Origin: an uncultured Opitutaceae bacterium
GTDB lineage: Bacteria > Verrucomicrobiota > Verrucomicrobiia > Opitutales > Opitutaceae
Direction of reading: 5' to 3'
DNA: 64,000 nucleotides
Assembly: GCA_903916755.1 (NCBI GenBank)
Contig: CAIWXW010000201.1
Coordinates: 1-64,000, forward strand
Shown here: positions 8,958 to 17,275 of the stretch, piece after piece
Position numbering within the stretch: position 1 is the first letter of the stretch
Layout of the letters: every line of letters starts with the position of its first letter
Made by a program: the position numbers and the translations under genes
Notes under the pieces: generated by a model
What the model was told of the DNA's origin: nothing
Databases searched by the model: none
The model's input: the letters and a program-made list of their open reading frames with translations, nothing else

Positions 8958-10793
8958 ATGCCCGCCGACCCGCCCGATCTTTCCGCCCTGCTGAAGCGGG
9001 TCTTTGGCTATGGGGAGTTCCGGCCGCACCAGCGGGAAATCATCGAGGCGACCCTGGCGGGCCGCGATGTTCTGGCCCTCCTGCCGACCGGCGGCGGCAA
9101 GTCCCTGTGCTTCCAACTGCCGGCCCTGGCGCGGCCGGGTCTGACCATCGTCGTCTCCCCGCTGATCGCCCTGATGAAGGACCAGGTCGACTCCCTCCGC
9201 GCGAGCGGCGTCGCCGCCACCTTCCTCAATTCGAGCCTGGGCGCGGCCGAGGCCAAGTCCCGGCTCCGCGAGCTCCACCAGGGCGAGATCAAGCTGCTTT
9301 ATGTCGCCCCCGAGCGCCTGATGCTCGATGGCTGGGCCGACAATCTTCAGAAATGGAACGTCAGCGCGATCGCGATCGACGAGGCCCACTGCGTCTCGGA
9401 ATGGGGCCATGATTTCCGGCCGGAATACCGCCAGCTGGCCCGGCTCCGGAACGCGCTGCCCGAGGTGCCGCTGATCGCGCTCACCGCCACCGCCACCGAG
9501 CGGGTCCGCACGGACATCGCCGCCCATCTGAAGCTGCGCCACCCGGCGGTCTTCGTCTCCAGCTTCAACCGGCCGAACCTCGCCTACCGGGTCATTCCGA
9601 AGGACCAGCCGCTGAAGCAGATCCTGGAATTCATCAAGCCGCGGGACCAGGAGAGCGGAATCATCTACTGCGCGAGCCGCGCCAGCGCCGACCGCCTGGC
9701 CGAATCGCTGGCCGGCCGCGGGCTGTCGGCCCGGCCGTACCACGCGGGCCTCGACGCCAAGGAGCGCTCGGCCAACCAGGAGCGGTTCCTGCGGGATGAC
9801 ACGCGGATCATCTGCGCCACCGTCGCCTTTGGCATGGGCATCAACAAGCCCAACGTCCGCTGGGTCATCCACCACGACCTGCCGAAGAACATCGAGGGCT
9901 ACTACCAGGAGACCGGGCGCGCGGGCCGCGACGGACTGCCGGGCGACTGCCTCCTTCTCTTCAGCGCGGGCGACGTCGCGAAGCAGACCCATTTCCTGGA
10001 CGAGATCACCGACGAGCATGAGCGCCAGCTCGCCCGGTCGCAGCTCCGGCAGATGGTGCACTATGCCGAGAGCGCCGGCTGCCGGCGGCAGGAGCTGCTG
10101 GCGTACTTCGGCGAGGCCTACCCCGGCGACAACTGCGGGGGCTGCGACAACTGCCTCGAGCCGCGCGAGAGCTACGACGGGACGCTCGTCGCCCAGAAAT
10201 TCCTCTCGTGCCTCTACCGGATCCGGCAGGCGAGCCGCTTCGGCACCGGGCAGAACCACGTGATCGACGTGCTCCTCGGCGCGGACACCGAGAAGATCCG
10301 CCGCTGGGGCCACGACCAGCTCACGACCTACGGGATCGGCAAGGAGATCGCGCGCAATGAGTGGGCCGCCGTCGGCCGCGAGCTGATCCGCTTCGGGCAC
10401 GTCGGCGTGAGCGCCGGCGAGTACGCCACCCTGGAGTTGACCGACGAGGGCCTCGCGATCCTCAAGGCGCGCTCCCCCGTCATGCTGACCAAGCCGATCG
10501 CCACCGCGAAATCCCGCCGCGGCCGGCGGGAGACCGACATCGCGTGCGACGAGATCCTCTTCGAGCGGCTGCGCGCGCTGCGCAAGCGGATCGCCGACGA
10601 GCGCGGCGTGCCGGCCTACATCATCTTCGGCGACGCGACCCTGCGCACCATGGCCCGGGCCTATCCCGAAAGCGTCGCGGCCATGGATGGGATCCCCGGC
10701 GTCGGCGAAAAGAAGCGGGCGGAGTTCGGGGCCGCCTTTGCCGAGGAGATCGCCCGCTATCTCGGCGCGAACTCGCGCGTGCAGTTCGGCTGA
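8958..10793 (+). CDS. recQ: ATP-dependent DNA helicase RecQ
   Basis: The protein has 611 residues. The order is a superfamily 2 helicase core with Walker A GGGKS near residue 47 and DEAH box followed by CVSEWGHDFRPEY near 140; the RecQ C-terminal zinc site with four cysteines (SAGCRRQEL, then NCGGCDNC) at about 375-398; a winged helix; and an HRDC domain from about 535 ending in GIPGVGEKK. RecQ unwinds DNA 3' to 5' in recombination and fork repair. It is divergent from the GH106 gene across 246 bases of AT-richer intergenic DNA that should hold both promoters. The ATG is preceded by AGAGG at very short spacing, so initiation is not obviously strong. Confidence 0.95.
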   Translation: MPADPPDLSALLKRVFGYGEFRPHQREIIEATLAGRDVLALLPTGGGKSLCFQLPALARPGLTIVVSPLIALMKDQVDSLRASGVAATFLNSSLGAAEAKSRLRELHQGEIKLLYVAPERLMLDGWADNLQKWNVSAIAIDEAHCVSEWGHDFRPEYRQLARLRNALPEVPLIALTATATERVRTDIAAHLKLRHPAVFVSSFNRPNLAYRVIPKDQPLKQILEFIKPRDQESGIIYCASRASADRLAESLAGRGLSARPYHAGLDAKERSANQERFLRDDTRIICATVAFGMGINKPNVRWVIHHDLPKNIEGYYQETGRAGRDGLPGDCLLLFSAGDVAKQTHFLDEITDEHERQLARSQLRQMVHYAESAGCRRQELLAYFGEAYPGDNCGGCDNCLEPRESYDGTLVAQKFLSCLYRIRQASRFGTGQNHVIDVLLGADTEKIRRWGHDQLTTYGIGKEIARNEWAAVGRELIRFGHVGVSAGEYATLELTDEGLAILKARSPVMLTKPIATAKSRRGRRETDIACDEILFERLRALRKRIADERGVPAYIIFGDATLRTMARAYPESVAAMDGIPGVGEKKRAEFGAAFAEEIARYLGANSRVQFG

Positions 10794-10802
10794 GCGCCGG
10801 AC

Positions 10803-12086
10803 TCAGGTGCCGGCCGGCCGCGGCGCCGCCCGCGTCTTCCGCCAGGCGTCGGCCGCAGCTTTCGTCTGCCGGCGGAAGATCTCGCCGTTCGACGAAATCA
10901 TGAGGTCCTGCGCCGGAAAGTAGCGCCAGTCCGCGAACCCCACCTTCGGCCGGACGCCAGCCCGGAGGATCTTTTGGCGCGGGCCCTCCGCCAAATCCGG
11001 CGAACCGGCATAGGGCACCTCGCGCCCCTGGCCGGGCTGATACTCAATGTGCACCCGATTGGCCGCGGGATCGAGGGTCCAGCGGATGGCGCCCAGGGGA
11101 GCCGCGAGCGATTCGCCGCCGCCGTCCGCGCCGAGGTAAAGGCCGGACGGCTCCGGCGCCCCGGCCACCTTCCACAGGCCCGCCAGCCGATTCGGTTTCA
11201 CCCGGATCGCCACCGGACGGGCCGGCGGCAGGGGATGCCTGAACACGCCCTGCAGCCAATCGACCACCTGTTGCTTGTAGGCGGTCTGCGGCGGATCCAT
11301 CAGGTCCCAGTTGCCCATGACGTGCACGCCACGGGGGATCGTGATCATTTCACAGGGGACTCCGAGCGCATCGAGGGCCGCCTTCCAGATCAGGGAACCC
11401 GGGTAGTCGACGCTCTGGTCGGCCGTGCCATGCAGGAGCAGGAACGGCGGCAATTGCGGCGTCACGAAGGCGATGGGCGAGGCGTCCTGGAGCAGCTGCA
11501 CCGTCGGCCGGTCGAGCGTGGCGGGCGGCAGGCCGAACAGGGCCTGGAGCGAGGGGCTCGGCGTGTTGCGCCGGAACGAGTCCTCGACGAGATCGTTCGG
11601 GCCGTAGAAGCAAATGACCGCGGCGAGCCGGCGCTCCGGGTGGTCCGGCGTGGCCCGGACCGCCACCATATTGACGAGGTGGCCGCCCGCGGAGTCGCCG
11701 CTGAGCGCGATCTTGGACGGATCGATGCGGTAGGCCTGGGCATGCGCGCGCACAAACTGCACGGCCGCCTCCACGTCCTCGACACAGGCGGGATAGCGCG
11801 CCTGGCGCGACAGCCGGTAGTTGATCGTGAACCATGCGATGCCGCCCTTCGTCAGGGGATCCAGGATCGGCCGCACCTCCTTCGGGTCCTCCTTGTCGCC
11901 GGTGGCCCAGCCGCCGCCGTGCACGATCACCACGGCGGGAAACGGACCCCGCCCGTTGGGGATGCAGAGGTCGAGCCGCTGGGACATTCCCTCCGGCGCG
12001 GCATAGATGACGTCCCGCTCCACATGCGCGGCCGAGCACAGCCCGGTGAGGGCGCCGAACCAAATGCCAACGAACAGGGTTTTCAT
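10803..12086 (-). CDS. Secreted alpha/beta hydrolase (esterase/feruloyl esterase-like)
   Basis: The protein has 427 residues from the ATG at 12086, which gives a clean signal peptide (MKTLFVGIWFGALTGLCSA). Visible features are the oxyanion-hole motif VIVHGGGWATG, the nucleophile elbow ALSGDSAGGHLV, the acid LLLHGTADQSVDY and a histidine in PRGVHVMGNWD. This is the hormone-sensitive-lipase/BD-FAE-like layout. After about residue 290 there is an extra beta-rich C-terminal domain of unknown role. It probably deacylates plant polysaccharides or their oligomers. It lies downstream of the ABC transporter gene on the same strand with a 28-base gap. Confidence 0.82.
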   Translation of the reverse strand: MKTLFVGIWFGALTGLCSAAHVERDVIYAAPEGMSQRLDLCIPNGRGPFPAVVIVHGGGWATGDKEDPKEVRPILDPLTKGGIAWFTINYRLSRQARYPACVEDVEAAVQFVRAHAQAYRIDPSKIALSGDSAGGHLVNMVAVRATPDHPERRLAAVICFYGPNDLVEDSFRRNTPSPSLQALFGLPPATLDRPTVQLLQDASPIAFVTPQLPPFLLLHGTADQSVDYPGSLIWKAALDALGVPCEMITIPRGVHVMGNWDLMDPPQTAYKQQVVDWLQGVFRHPLPPARPVAIRVKPNRLAGLWKVAGAPEPSGLYLGADGGGESLAAPLGAIRWTLDPAANRVHIEYQPGQGREVPYAGSPDLAEGPRQKILRAGVRPKVGFADWRYFPAQDLMISSNGEIFRRQTKAAADAWRKTRAAPRPAGT

Positions 12087-12114
12087 GGGGTAACGGGGCG
12101 GGCGGTGGGCGCTC

Positions 12115-13905
12115 TCAGCGATAACCGGCCGCCTGCAGTTCGAAAAGTCCGGCGTACTTGCCGCCACGGGCCACGAGCTCGGCATGGCTGCCGCTTTCCA
12201 CCAGACGCCCCTCGTCGAGGACCAGGATCTTGCCGGCCATCCGCACGGTGGAGAAGCGGTGCGAGATGAGGACCGCCATCTTGCCTTCGCTCAGCTCGAC
12301 AAAGCGCTCGTAGGCCTCGAACTCGGCACGGGCGTCCAGGCTGGCGGTCGGTTCGTCCAGGATCAGGATCTGCGCCTCGCGCATGTAGGCCCGGGCCAGC
12401 GCGACCTTCTGCCACTGGCCGGTGGAGAGGTCGGTGCCGCCCTCGAAGCGGCGGCCCAGCATCTGGTCGTAGCCCTGCGGCAGCTTCGCAATGACCCCGG
12501 CGGCCAGGCTCTTCTCGGCGGACCGCTCGATCCGCGCCTGGTCGGCCAGCGCCGCGACTTGCCCAAAGCCGATGTTCAGGCTCACGGACATGTCGTACCG
12601 CATGTAGTCCTGGAAGATGACGCCGATCTCATGGCGGAGCCGCTCGGCGTCGTATTCGCGGAGATCGACGCCGTCGAGCAGGATCTGGCCCTCGGTGGGA
12701 TCGTACAGCCGGGCCATCAGCTTGGTGATCGTCGTCTTCCCCGCCCCGTTCTCGCCCACCAGCGCGATCTTCTCGCCCGGGCCCAGGGCGAAGCTGATGT
12801 GCTCGATCACCTTCTTCTTCGAGCCGGGATAGGCGAACGACACGTTCCGGAATTCAAACCCCAGCCGGATCGGCCGGGGCACGGGCCGGGTGCCGGAGAC
12901 CAGGGTCGGCCTGGCCTCCAGGAATTCAAACAGGTCGCGCAGGTAGAGCGCCTGCTCGGAGGCGTCGACAAACTGGCTCACGAGGTTCTCCATGATGTCG
13001 CGCGACCGGGAGAAGGCGCTGGCGATCAGGCTCAGCCCGCCGACGCTGAGCAGGCCGTGCAGGGCCTGAAAGACGACGTAGGCGTAGGCGCCGTAGTAGG
13101 CGACGCTCGGAACGACGCCGACCGCCGTGCCATGCACGGCGCGGTGGATCGCCAGCTTCCGGTTGTCCGCATAGAAGGAATCGAAGATCCGCCGGAAGCG
13201 CTGGCCGAGAAAGCCGTCGAGCCCGAAGATCTTCACCTCCTTGGCGCTCTGGCGGCTCGCGCCGAGATAGCGGATATAGTCGAGCTCGCGCTTGGCCGGC
13301 GTCTGGCGGAAGAGCAGCGAGTAATTCAGGAAGGCGAACTTCGTCTCCCCCAGAAACACGGGGATGGTCGAAAGGGCCAGCAGCACGAGCAGCCAGGGCG
13401 AGAAGGCCACGACGGCGAGCATCATGGTGAAGAGCGTGATCGACTGGCGCGCCATGCTGGCGACCGAGACCAGCATGCCCAGGCGCGCGCGCGCCTGCTG
13501 GCGGGCCCGCTCCATCTTGTCGTAGAAGACCGGGTCCTCGAAGGAGGCGAGGTCCAGCGACGAGGCGTGCTGCATGATCATGACGTCCAGCCGGTGGGTG
13601 AACCGGTCGCCGAGCAGGCTGTCCGACAGCGAGATCATCCGGGACAGGGCGTCGGCCACGACCGCCAGGACGAAGGCCGCCCCGATCATGGTCCAGACGT
13701 CGGTCGCGGGCACCGGCAGGTGCCGGATGGTCGCCACGACGTCGTTGAGGATGCGCTTGGCGACGAGCAGGCTCGCAATCGGGATGAGCGCCGCCGCCAG
13801 GCGCAGGCCGAGCGAGCACAGGCACAGCCAGCGATTCGTCTCCCAGACCATCCGGAAAAGCGGCGGCAGCCGCTTGAGCGCGGCAAAGCGCTCCCGCCAG
13901 GTCAT
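12115..13905 (-). CDS. ABC transporter, fused permease and ATPase (exporter type)
   Basis: The protein has 596 residues from the ATG at 13905, chosen because GGAGG sits 7 bases upstream; a longer frame reaches 13944. The N-terminal half (1-330) has about six membrane segments. The ATPase half has Walker A GENGAGKTT, Q-loop VIFQDY, signature LSTGQWQKVALARA (the usual LSGGQ is LSTGQ here), Walker B ILILDEPTASLD and H-loop ISHRFST. It belongs to the lipid, peptide or multidrug exporter group and should act as a homodimer in the inner membrane. The substrate is unknown. Confidence 0.9.
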   Translation of the reverse strand: MTWRERFAALKRLPPLFRMVWETNRWLCLCSLGLRLAAALIPIASLLVAKRILNDVVATIRHLPVPATDVWTMIGAAFVLAVVADALSRMISLSDSLLGDRFTHRLDVMIMQHASSLDLASFEDPVFYDKMERARQQARARLGMLVSVASMARQSITLFTMMLAVVAFSPWLLVLLALSTIPVFLGETKFAFLNYSLLFRQTPAKRELDYIRYLGASRQSAKEVKIFGLDGFLGQRFRRIFDSFYADNRKLAIHRAVHGTAVGVVPSVAYYGAYAYVVFQALHGLLSVGGLSLIASAFSRSRDIMENLVSQFVDASEQALYLRDLFEFLEARPTLVSGTRPVPRPIRLGFEFRNVSFAYPGSKKKVIEHISFALGPGEKIALVGENGAGKTTITKLMARLYDPTEGQILLDGVDLREYDAERLRHEIGVIFQDYMRYDMSVSLNIGFGQVAALADQARIERSAEKSLAAGVIAKLPQGYDQMLGRRFEGGTDLSTGQWQKVALARAYMREAQILILDEPTASLDARAEFEAYERFVELSEGKMAVLISHRFSTVRMAGKILVLDEGRLVESGSHAELVARGGKYAGLFELQAAGYR

Positions 13906-13912
13906 CGTGACT

Positions 13913-13917
13913 CCTCC
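13913..13917 (-). promoter_or_regulatory. Ribosome binding site of the ABC transporter gene
   Basis: On the minus strand GGAGG lies 7 bases before the ATG at 13905. It decides the start in favour of the shorter product. Confidence 0.75.
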
Positions 13918-14032
13918 CTCGGATCTTGGCGGCAGGGGCTTCATCGGTCGTCCGTCACCATGCCCGGAGGGCGGCTGCGGTCAAAACCTCGTTGGCCCGC
14001 CGGAGGCGTCCGGAAGGCGCGGTCGCAGGAGC

Positions 14033-15361
14033 TCAGGGGACGGCGAGGCGGGCGACCCGCACGCCGGCCGAGGCCTCCGTCGCGATGATGGTCCCCGCGC
14101 CCAGATCCAGCCAGCCGGGACCCTGCGCCCCCGCGGGCGCGGCAAAGCAGAGGGTGTCGCTGCCGCTGCCGGAGGCGTAATGGGCGAAGCCGCCGGCGCG
14201 CAGGGCCAGGCGGGGATGGCCCTTCACCGTCACGTTCTCCGAAAAGATGAGCGCAAGCTGTCCGTCCCGGGTCTCGATGCGACTGACCGTCGGACCGGCG
14301 GAATTCTCCGGGTCCCAGGCGCCGTCAAAGGTCCACCGGGCGGTGACCTGCTCCGGCTTGGGCGAACCCGCGGCCGACGCCAGGTTCTGGGTGATCCACG
14401 GATAATCGCCGCCGTCGCGGTGGCTGTTCCAGAAGTAGAGGCGCTCACCCCAGCGGTTGGTCGGGTCGTGCTCCCGGTTCTGCCGGAGGTCATCGGCCGA
14501 GGGCGTGCCGCCATCCAGGGGGTAGATCACCCGGGACGGCGCCCGGTTGCTCATGTCGGCGGCAAAGACGCAGCCGATCAGGAAGAACTGCGCGTCGTGA
14601 TGGTGGCGCGCCAGGCGCCAGTTCGGCACCCCGTCAAACCGGCAGTCCTTCAGGACGAACTTCATGTTCCGGTCGCGGCTGCCATCGTGCCAGATGGCGG
14701 CGTCATTGCGCGGGTTCACCTCGTCGATCCGGGAGTCGACCATGTAGCACCAGCCCCGCGGGCAGATGAAGTCGACCGAGCCGCATACGTCGAGCCGCGC
14801 GTGATAGTAGCGGCCGTTCGGGCTGGCGTGGGCCCCGGCGTCCTCGCTGAACATCCCGTCGCTCGTCCGCCAGAGCGAAAGCGTGTCGTTGCCCTGGCTC
14901 CAGACGTTGGCATCGGTGATGACGGTACGATCGCCGCGGCCATAGATGGCGAAGGCGTGCACCCCGATCACGTTCTGGGTGTTCTGGACCGTCAGGTTCT
15001 GCAGGACGCAGTCGTCGCCGTTGATGTTGACGACCGCCGTCCCGAGCTTGTCCGGATGCCGGCGGAATTCGACCGCTCCCTGGGGAAACTCTATTCGCGT
15101 CCCGGCGCGGCTCTGGCCGATGAGCGTGACGTCAGCCGCGTCGATCCGCACCTTCTCGCGGTAGACGCCGTCCTTCACGAGAATGATCACGCGCTCGTGG
15201 TTGCCCTTCGGGACGGAGGCAACGGCCGCCTGCACGGTCGTGAAATCGCCGCTGCCATCGGCGGCGACGGTGAGATCTGGCTTCACGGGGAGGGCGGCCT
15301 GGGCGGAGACGGAGGCCGCCAATAGGCCGGCGCCGAGAAGGGCAAGGATGGGGAAGCGCAT
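14033..15361 (-). CDS. Pectinesterase, CE8 family, secreted
   Basis: The protein has 442 residues from the ATG at 15361, giving a signal peptide (FPILALLGAGLLAASVSA). DLTVAADGSGDFTTVQAAV is the hallmark start of the CE8 beta-helix. Later CGSVDFICPRGWCYMVDS matches the GxVDFIFG catalytic segment, with the aspartate nucleophile kept but the phenylalanine-glycine replaced, and the expected Q-A-FAIYGRGDR strand is present. CE8 enzymes demethylate homogalacturonan so that GH28 and lyases can act. A long frame reaching 16165 is GC-driven and overlaps other genes. The C-terminal roughly 120 residues are less typical. Confidence 0.87.
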   Translation of the reverse strand: MRFPILALLGAGLLAASVSAQAALPVKPDLTVAADGSGDFTTVQAAVASVPKGNHERVIILVKDGVYREKVRIDAADVTLIGQSRAGTRIEFPQGAVEFRRHPDKLGTAVVNINGDDCVLQNLTVQNTQNVIGVHAFAIYGRGDRTVITDANVWSQGNDTLSLWRTSDGMFSEDAGAHASPNGRYYHARLDVCGSVDFICPRGWCYMVDSRIDEVNPRNDAAIWHDGSRDRNMKFVLKDCRFDGVPNWRLARHHHDAQFFLIGCVFAADMSNRAPSRVIYPLDGGTPSADDLRQNREHDPTNRWGERLYFWNSHRDGGDYPWITQNLASAAGSPKPEQVTARWTFDGAWDPENSAGPTVSRIETRDGQLALIFSENVTVKGHPRLALRAGGFAHYASGSGSDTLCFAAPAGAQGPGWLDLGAGTIIATEASAGVRVARLAVP

Positions 15362-15499
15362 GGGAAGGGGGATCGGCGCCGAACGGGGCCTGGGCGCACC
15401 GCGATAGCGAAGCAGCCGGGGATGAAAGGCAAGACGCAGGGCACGACCCCAAGCATCGGCGGGATTTGCTTCCCCTGGGAATTGACGCCAGCTTGCGGG

Positions 15500-15901
15500 A
15501 TGCGCCCCAGCCGCCTCACAGCCTTCCTCCGCTGCATTCTCGGCCTGCTGTTCGTCCTCGCGGGCGCGAACCACTTCCGCTCGCCTGCGACCTATTACGG
15601 CATGATGCCCGGCTGGCTGCCCGCCCCGGCGGTCATGAACGCGATCGCCGGCGCCGCGGAAATCGCCTGGGGCATAGGCCTTCTCATCCCCGGCCTGCGC
15701 CGCTGGGCCGCCTGGGGCCTGATCGCGCTCCTGGTGGCGGTCTTTCCGGCCAATCTCCACGTGGCGCTCCAGGGCTACATGCCCGGCTTCACCTTCTCGC
15801 CGGCCGTGCTCTGGCTGCGGCTCCCCTTCCAGGCGGTTTTCGTGGCGGCCGTGTGGGCGGTGGGGCTGCGGCCACGTTCCACCGGACAACACCGTCAATA
15901 G
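15500..15901 (+). CDS. DoxX-like small membrane protein
   Basis: The protein has 133 residues from the ATG at 15500, with four predicted membrane helices. The opening FLRCILGLLFVLAGANHF with the following PGWLPAP and AIAGAAEIAWGIGLLIPGLRR fits the DoxX-like group of small redox-linked membrane proteins. Its function is unknown. The stop overlaps the convergent slyX-like gene by 7 bases. Confidence 0.7.
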   Translation: MRPSRLTAFLRCILGLLFVLAGANHFRSPATYYGMMPGWLPAPAVMNAIAGAAEIAWGIGLLIPGLRRWAAWGLIALLVAVFPANLHVALQGYMPGFTFSPAVLWLRLPFQAVFVAAVWAVGLRPRSTGQHRQ

Positions 15902-16107
15902 TGGGGCGGCGGCGGCTCCGGCGGCTCCGGCTCGGCGGTGGCGCCCTCCCCGGCCCGGATCCGGTCCCGCTGGCGCAGCGCGGCGATTTCCCGTCGCAGC
16001 TTCCTCAGTTCCTCCCCCATTTCCGCCATGGCCTTGTCCTGTTCGAGGACATGGCGCTCCAGCCACGCGTACCGCGCCTCGAGGTGAACCAGACGTTCGT
16101 CGCCCAT
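15895..16107 (-). CDS. slyX: SlyX family protein
   Basis: This 70-residue protein has a heptad-rich coiled coil (LVHLEARYAWLERHVLEQDK through EELRKLRREIAALRQR) and a short proline-rich tail ending PPPPHY. Length, coiled coil and the PHY ending match SlyX, a small protein of unknown role named for its position near slyD in enterobacteria. The start at 16107 (MGDERL) is chosen because the frame upstream lacks any family similarity. Confidence 0.8.
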   Translation of the reverse strand: MGDERLVHLEARYAWLERHVLEQDKAMAEMGEELRKLRREIAALRQRDRIRAGEGATAEPEPPEPPPPHY

Positions 16108-16260
16108 GCCGAACGGTCGCAGCCCTGCTCGGCATGTCAGGCCTTTTCTTCGGGATACCGCGCATCCGGCGCGAGGGGACTTACGAGGGGAATTCGCTGA
16201 CCGGCAAGCCTTTGCTGCTGCGATGAAACCCGGGGCAACAAAAGAAGTCTCATTCTCGCC

Positions 16261-16599
16261 ATGAAAAATATCATCGCCCGCGCATTCTTTCGTTCCACCC
16301 GCCTTCCCCGCTTCGCCGCCCTGGGGCTGCCCGCCTTGCTGCTGGCCGGCTGCATGGAGGCGCCCCGCCGCGCCGTGGTCGTCTATGGGCCGCCCCCACC
16401 CGTGCAGGAAGAGGTGGTTCCGGCCGCCCCTGGACCTGGCTACGTCTGGATCCACGGCCACTATATCTGGCGCCATCGCCACTATCTTTGGGTCGGCGGA
16501 CACTGGGAGTACGCGCCGCATCCGGGCGCGGTCTGGATAGAAGGCCACTGGGAAAATCGCGGGGGCAACTACGTCTACGTCGAAGGCTACTGGCGTTGA
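16261..16599 (+). CDS. YXWGXW repeat-type lipoprotein
   Basis: This 112-residue protein has a lipoprotein signal ending in LLLAGC and then a proline-rich linker. The C-terminal half carries repeats of aromatic pattern: YVWIHGHYIWRHRHYLWVGGHW, AVWIEGHW and YVYVEGYW. Such YXWGXW repeats occur in small cell-envelope proteins of unknown function. It is probably anchored in the outer membrane. It is divergent from the slyX-like gene. Confidence 0.75.
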   Translation: MKNIIARAFFRSTRLPRFAALGLPALLLAGCMEAPRRAVVVYGPPPPVQEEVVPAAPGPGYVWIHGHYIWRHRHYLWVGGHWEYAPHPGAVWIEGHWENRGGNYVYVEGYWR

Positions 16600-16607
16600 G
16601 CCGGGCC

Positions 16608-16634
16608 CATCCGCCACCACCGCCGGGGCGGATG
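16608..16634 (+). terminator. Hairpin after the YXWGXW gene
   Basis: A perfect 8-bp inverted repeat (CATCCGCC / GGCGGATG) with an 11-base loop begins 8 bases after the stop. No T-run follows, so the terminator role is tentative. Confidence 0.35.
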
Positions 16635-16698
16635 CGGCCTTGAGCTTTCACCACGGAAGTGACAGCGTCCTTCGGCCCTCGGTTAACCCACCCCACCC

Positions 16699-16824
16699 AT
16701 GTTCGCTGATCGATTCCGCGGTTATTTCCACCATCACCCGCACGGCGCGCCGCTTGGCGCCGCCGTGATGCTGCTGGTCGTGGTGCTTCTGGTCGTCGCG
16801 CTCATTCGCACGAGCCGGGATTGA
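16699..16824 (+). CDS. 41-residue single-pass membrane protein, unknown
   Basis: The frame reads MFADRFRGYFHHHPHG followed by one hydrophobic helix (AAVMLLVVVLLVVALI) and a short basic tail RTSRD. The polar-basic head, single helix and position between two other small envelope genes on the same strand make it plausible. There is no recognisable family and no strong Shine-Dalgarno site. Confidence 0.45.
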   Translation: MFADRFRGYFHHHPHGAPLGAAVMLLVVVLLVVALIRTSRD

Positions 16825-16925
16825 GCCGTCGCGATCGCGACGGGAATAGGCCCGGCGGGGAACCGCCGGGCGTAGGGTCTGTCCGTGAGGGGAGCGTCCT
16901 CAGCCCTCGAACCCCGGAAACCCCC

Positions 16926-17081
16926 ATGCTCGGCACCATTCTCCTCGTCTTCCTGATTCTCATGCTCGTCGGCGCCCTTCCGACCTGGCCGCACAGCCGC
17001 AACTGGGGTTATTATCCCACCGGCGGCCTCGGCCTGGTCCTCATCATTGTCGTCATTCTCCTGCTGACCGGCACGATCTGA
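16926..17081 (+). CDS. DUF3309 family small membrane protein
   Basis: This 51-residue protein consists of two hydrophobic helices around the invariant stretch ALPTWPHSRNWGYYPTGGLG, which is diagnostic of DUF3309. The true start is the ATG at 16926; the longer frame from 16821 has no similarity. The family is widespread in proteobacteria and other soil bacteria; its role is unknown. Confidence 0.9.
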   Translation: MLGTILLVFLILMLVGALPTWPHSRNWGYYPTGGLGLVLIIVVILLLTGTI

Positions 17082-17206
17082 CCAGCCGTCACGCTGGGCG
17101 CTTTTCCGCCAGGGACCTCTCGCGGCGGCCTGAAGCGGCACACCACGGCGCGGCCCCCGCTCATATCGTTCGCAGGAGGTCGAGGCAGAAAAAGCTCCGA
17201 AGAAAC

Positions 17207-17226
17207 GGGAGTTGCTTGTAAGGGGG
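17207..17226 (+). promoter_or_regulatory. Promoter-like motif shared with 54586-54604
   Basis: GGGA-G-TTGCTTGTAAGGGGG lies 50 bases before the CE15 start. Almost the same string (one base absent, one substituted) occurs at 54586-54604 before the TonB-like gene. TGTAAG resembles extracytoplasmic-function sigma factor -35 elements. Which sigma factor would use it cannot be decided from this window. Confidence 0.4.
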
Positions 17227-17275
17227 TCTGCCGGCGGGTCAGAGTGTGGGCCGCACCCCCGCTGACCAGCGCCCC

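Noticed and set aside
12184-14088. A 634-codon plus-strand frame antisense to the ABC transporter
   Set aside because: It is a GC-driven shadow. It is rich in R, G, A, H and Q without any domain, while the opposite frame shows complete ABC motifs.
14033-16165. A 710-codon frame extending the pectinesterase upstream
   Set aside because: The upstream part runs through the slyX-like and DoxX-like genes. The signal peptide at 15361 marks the true start.
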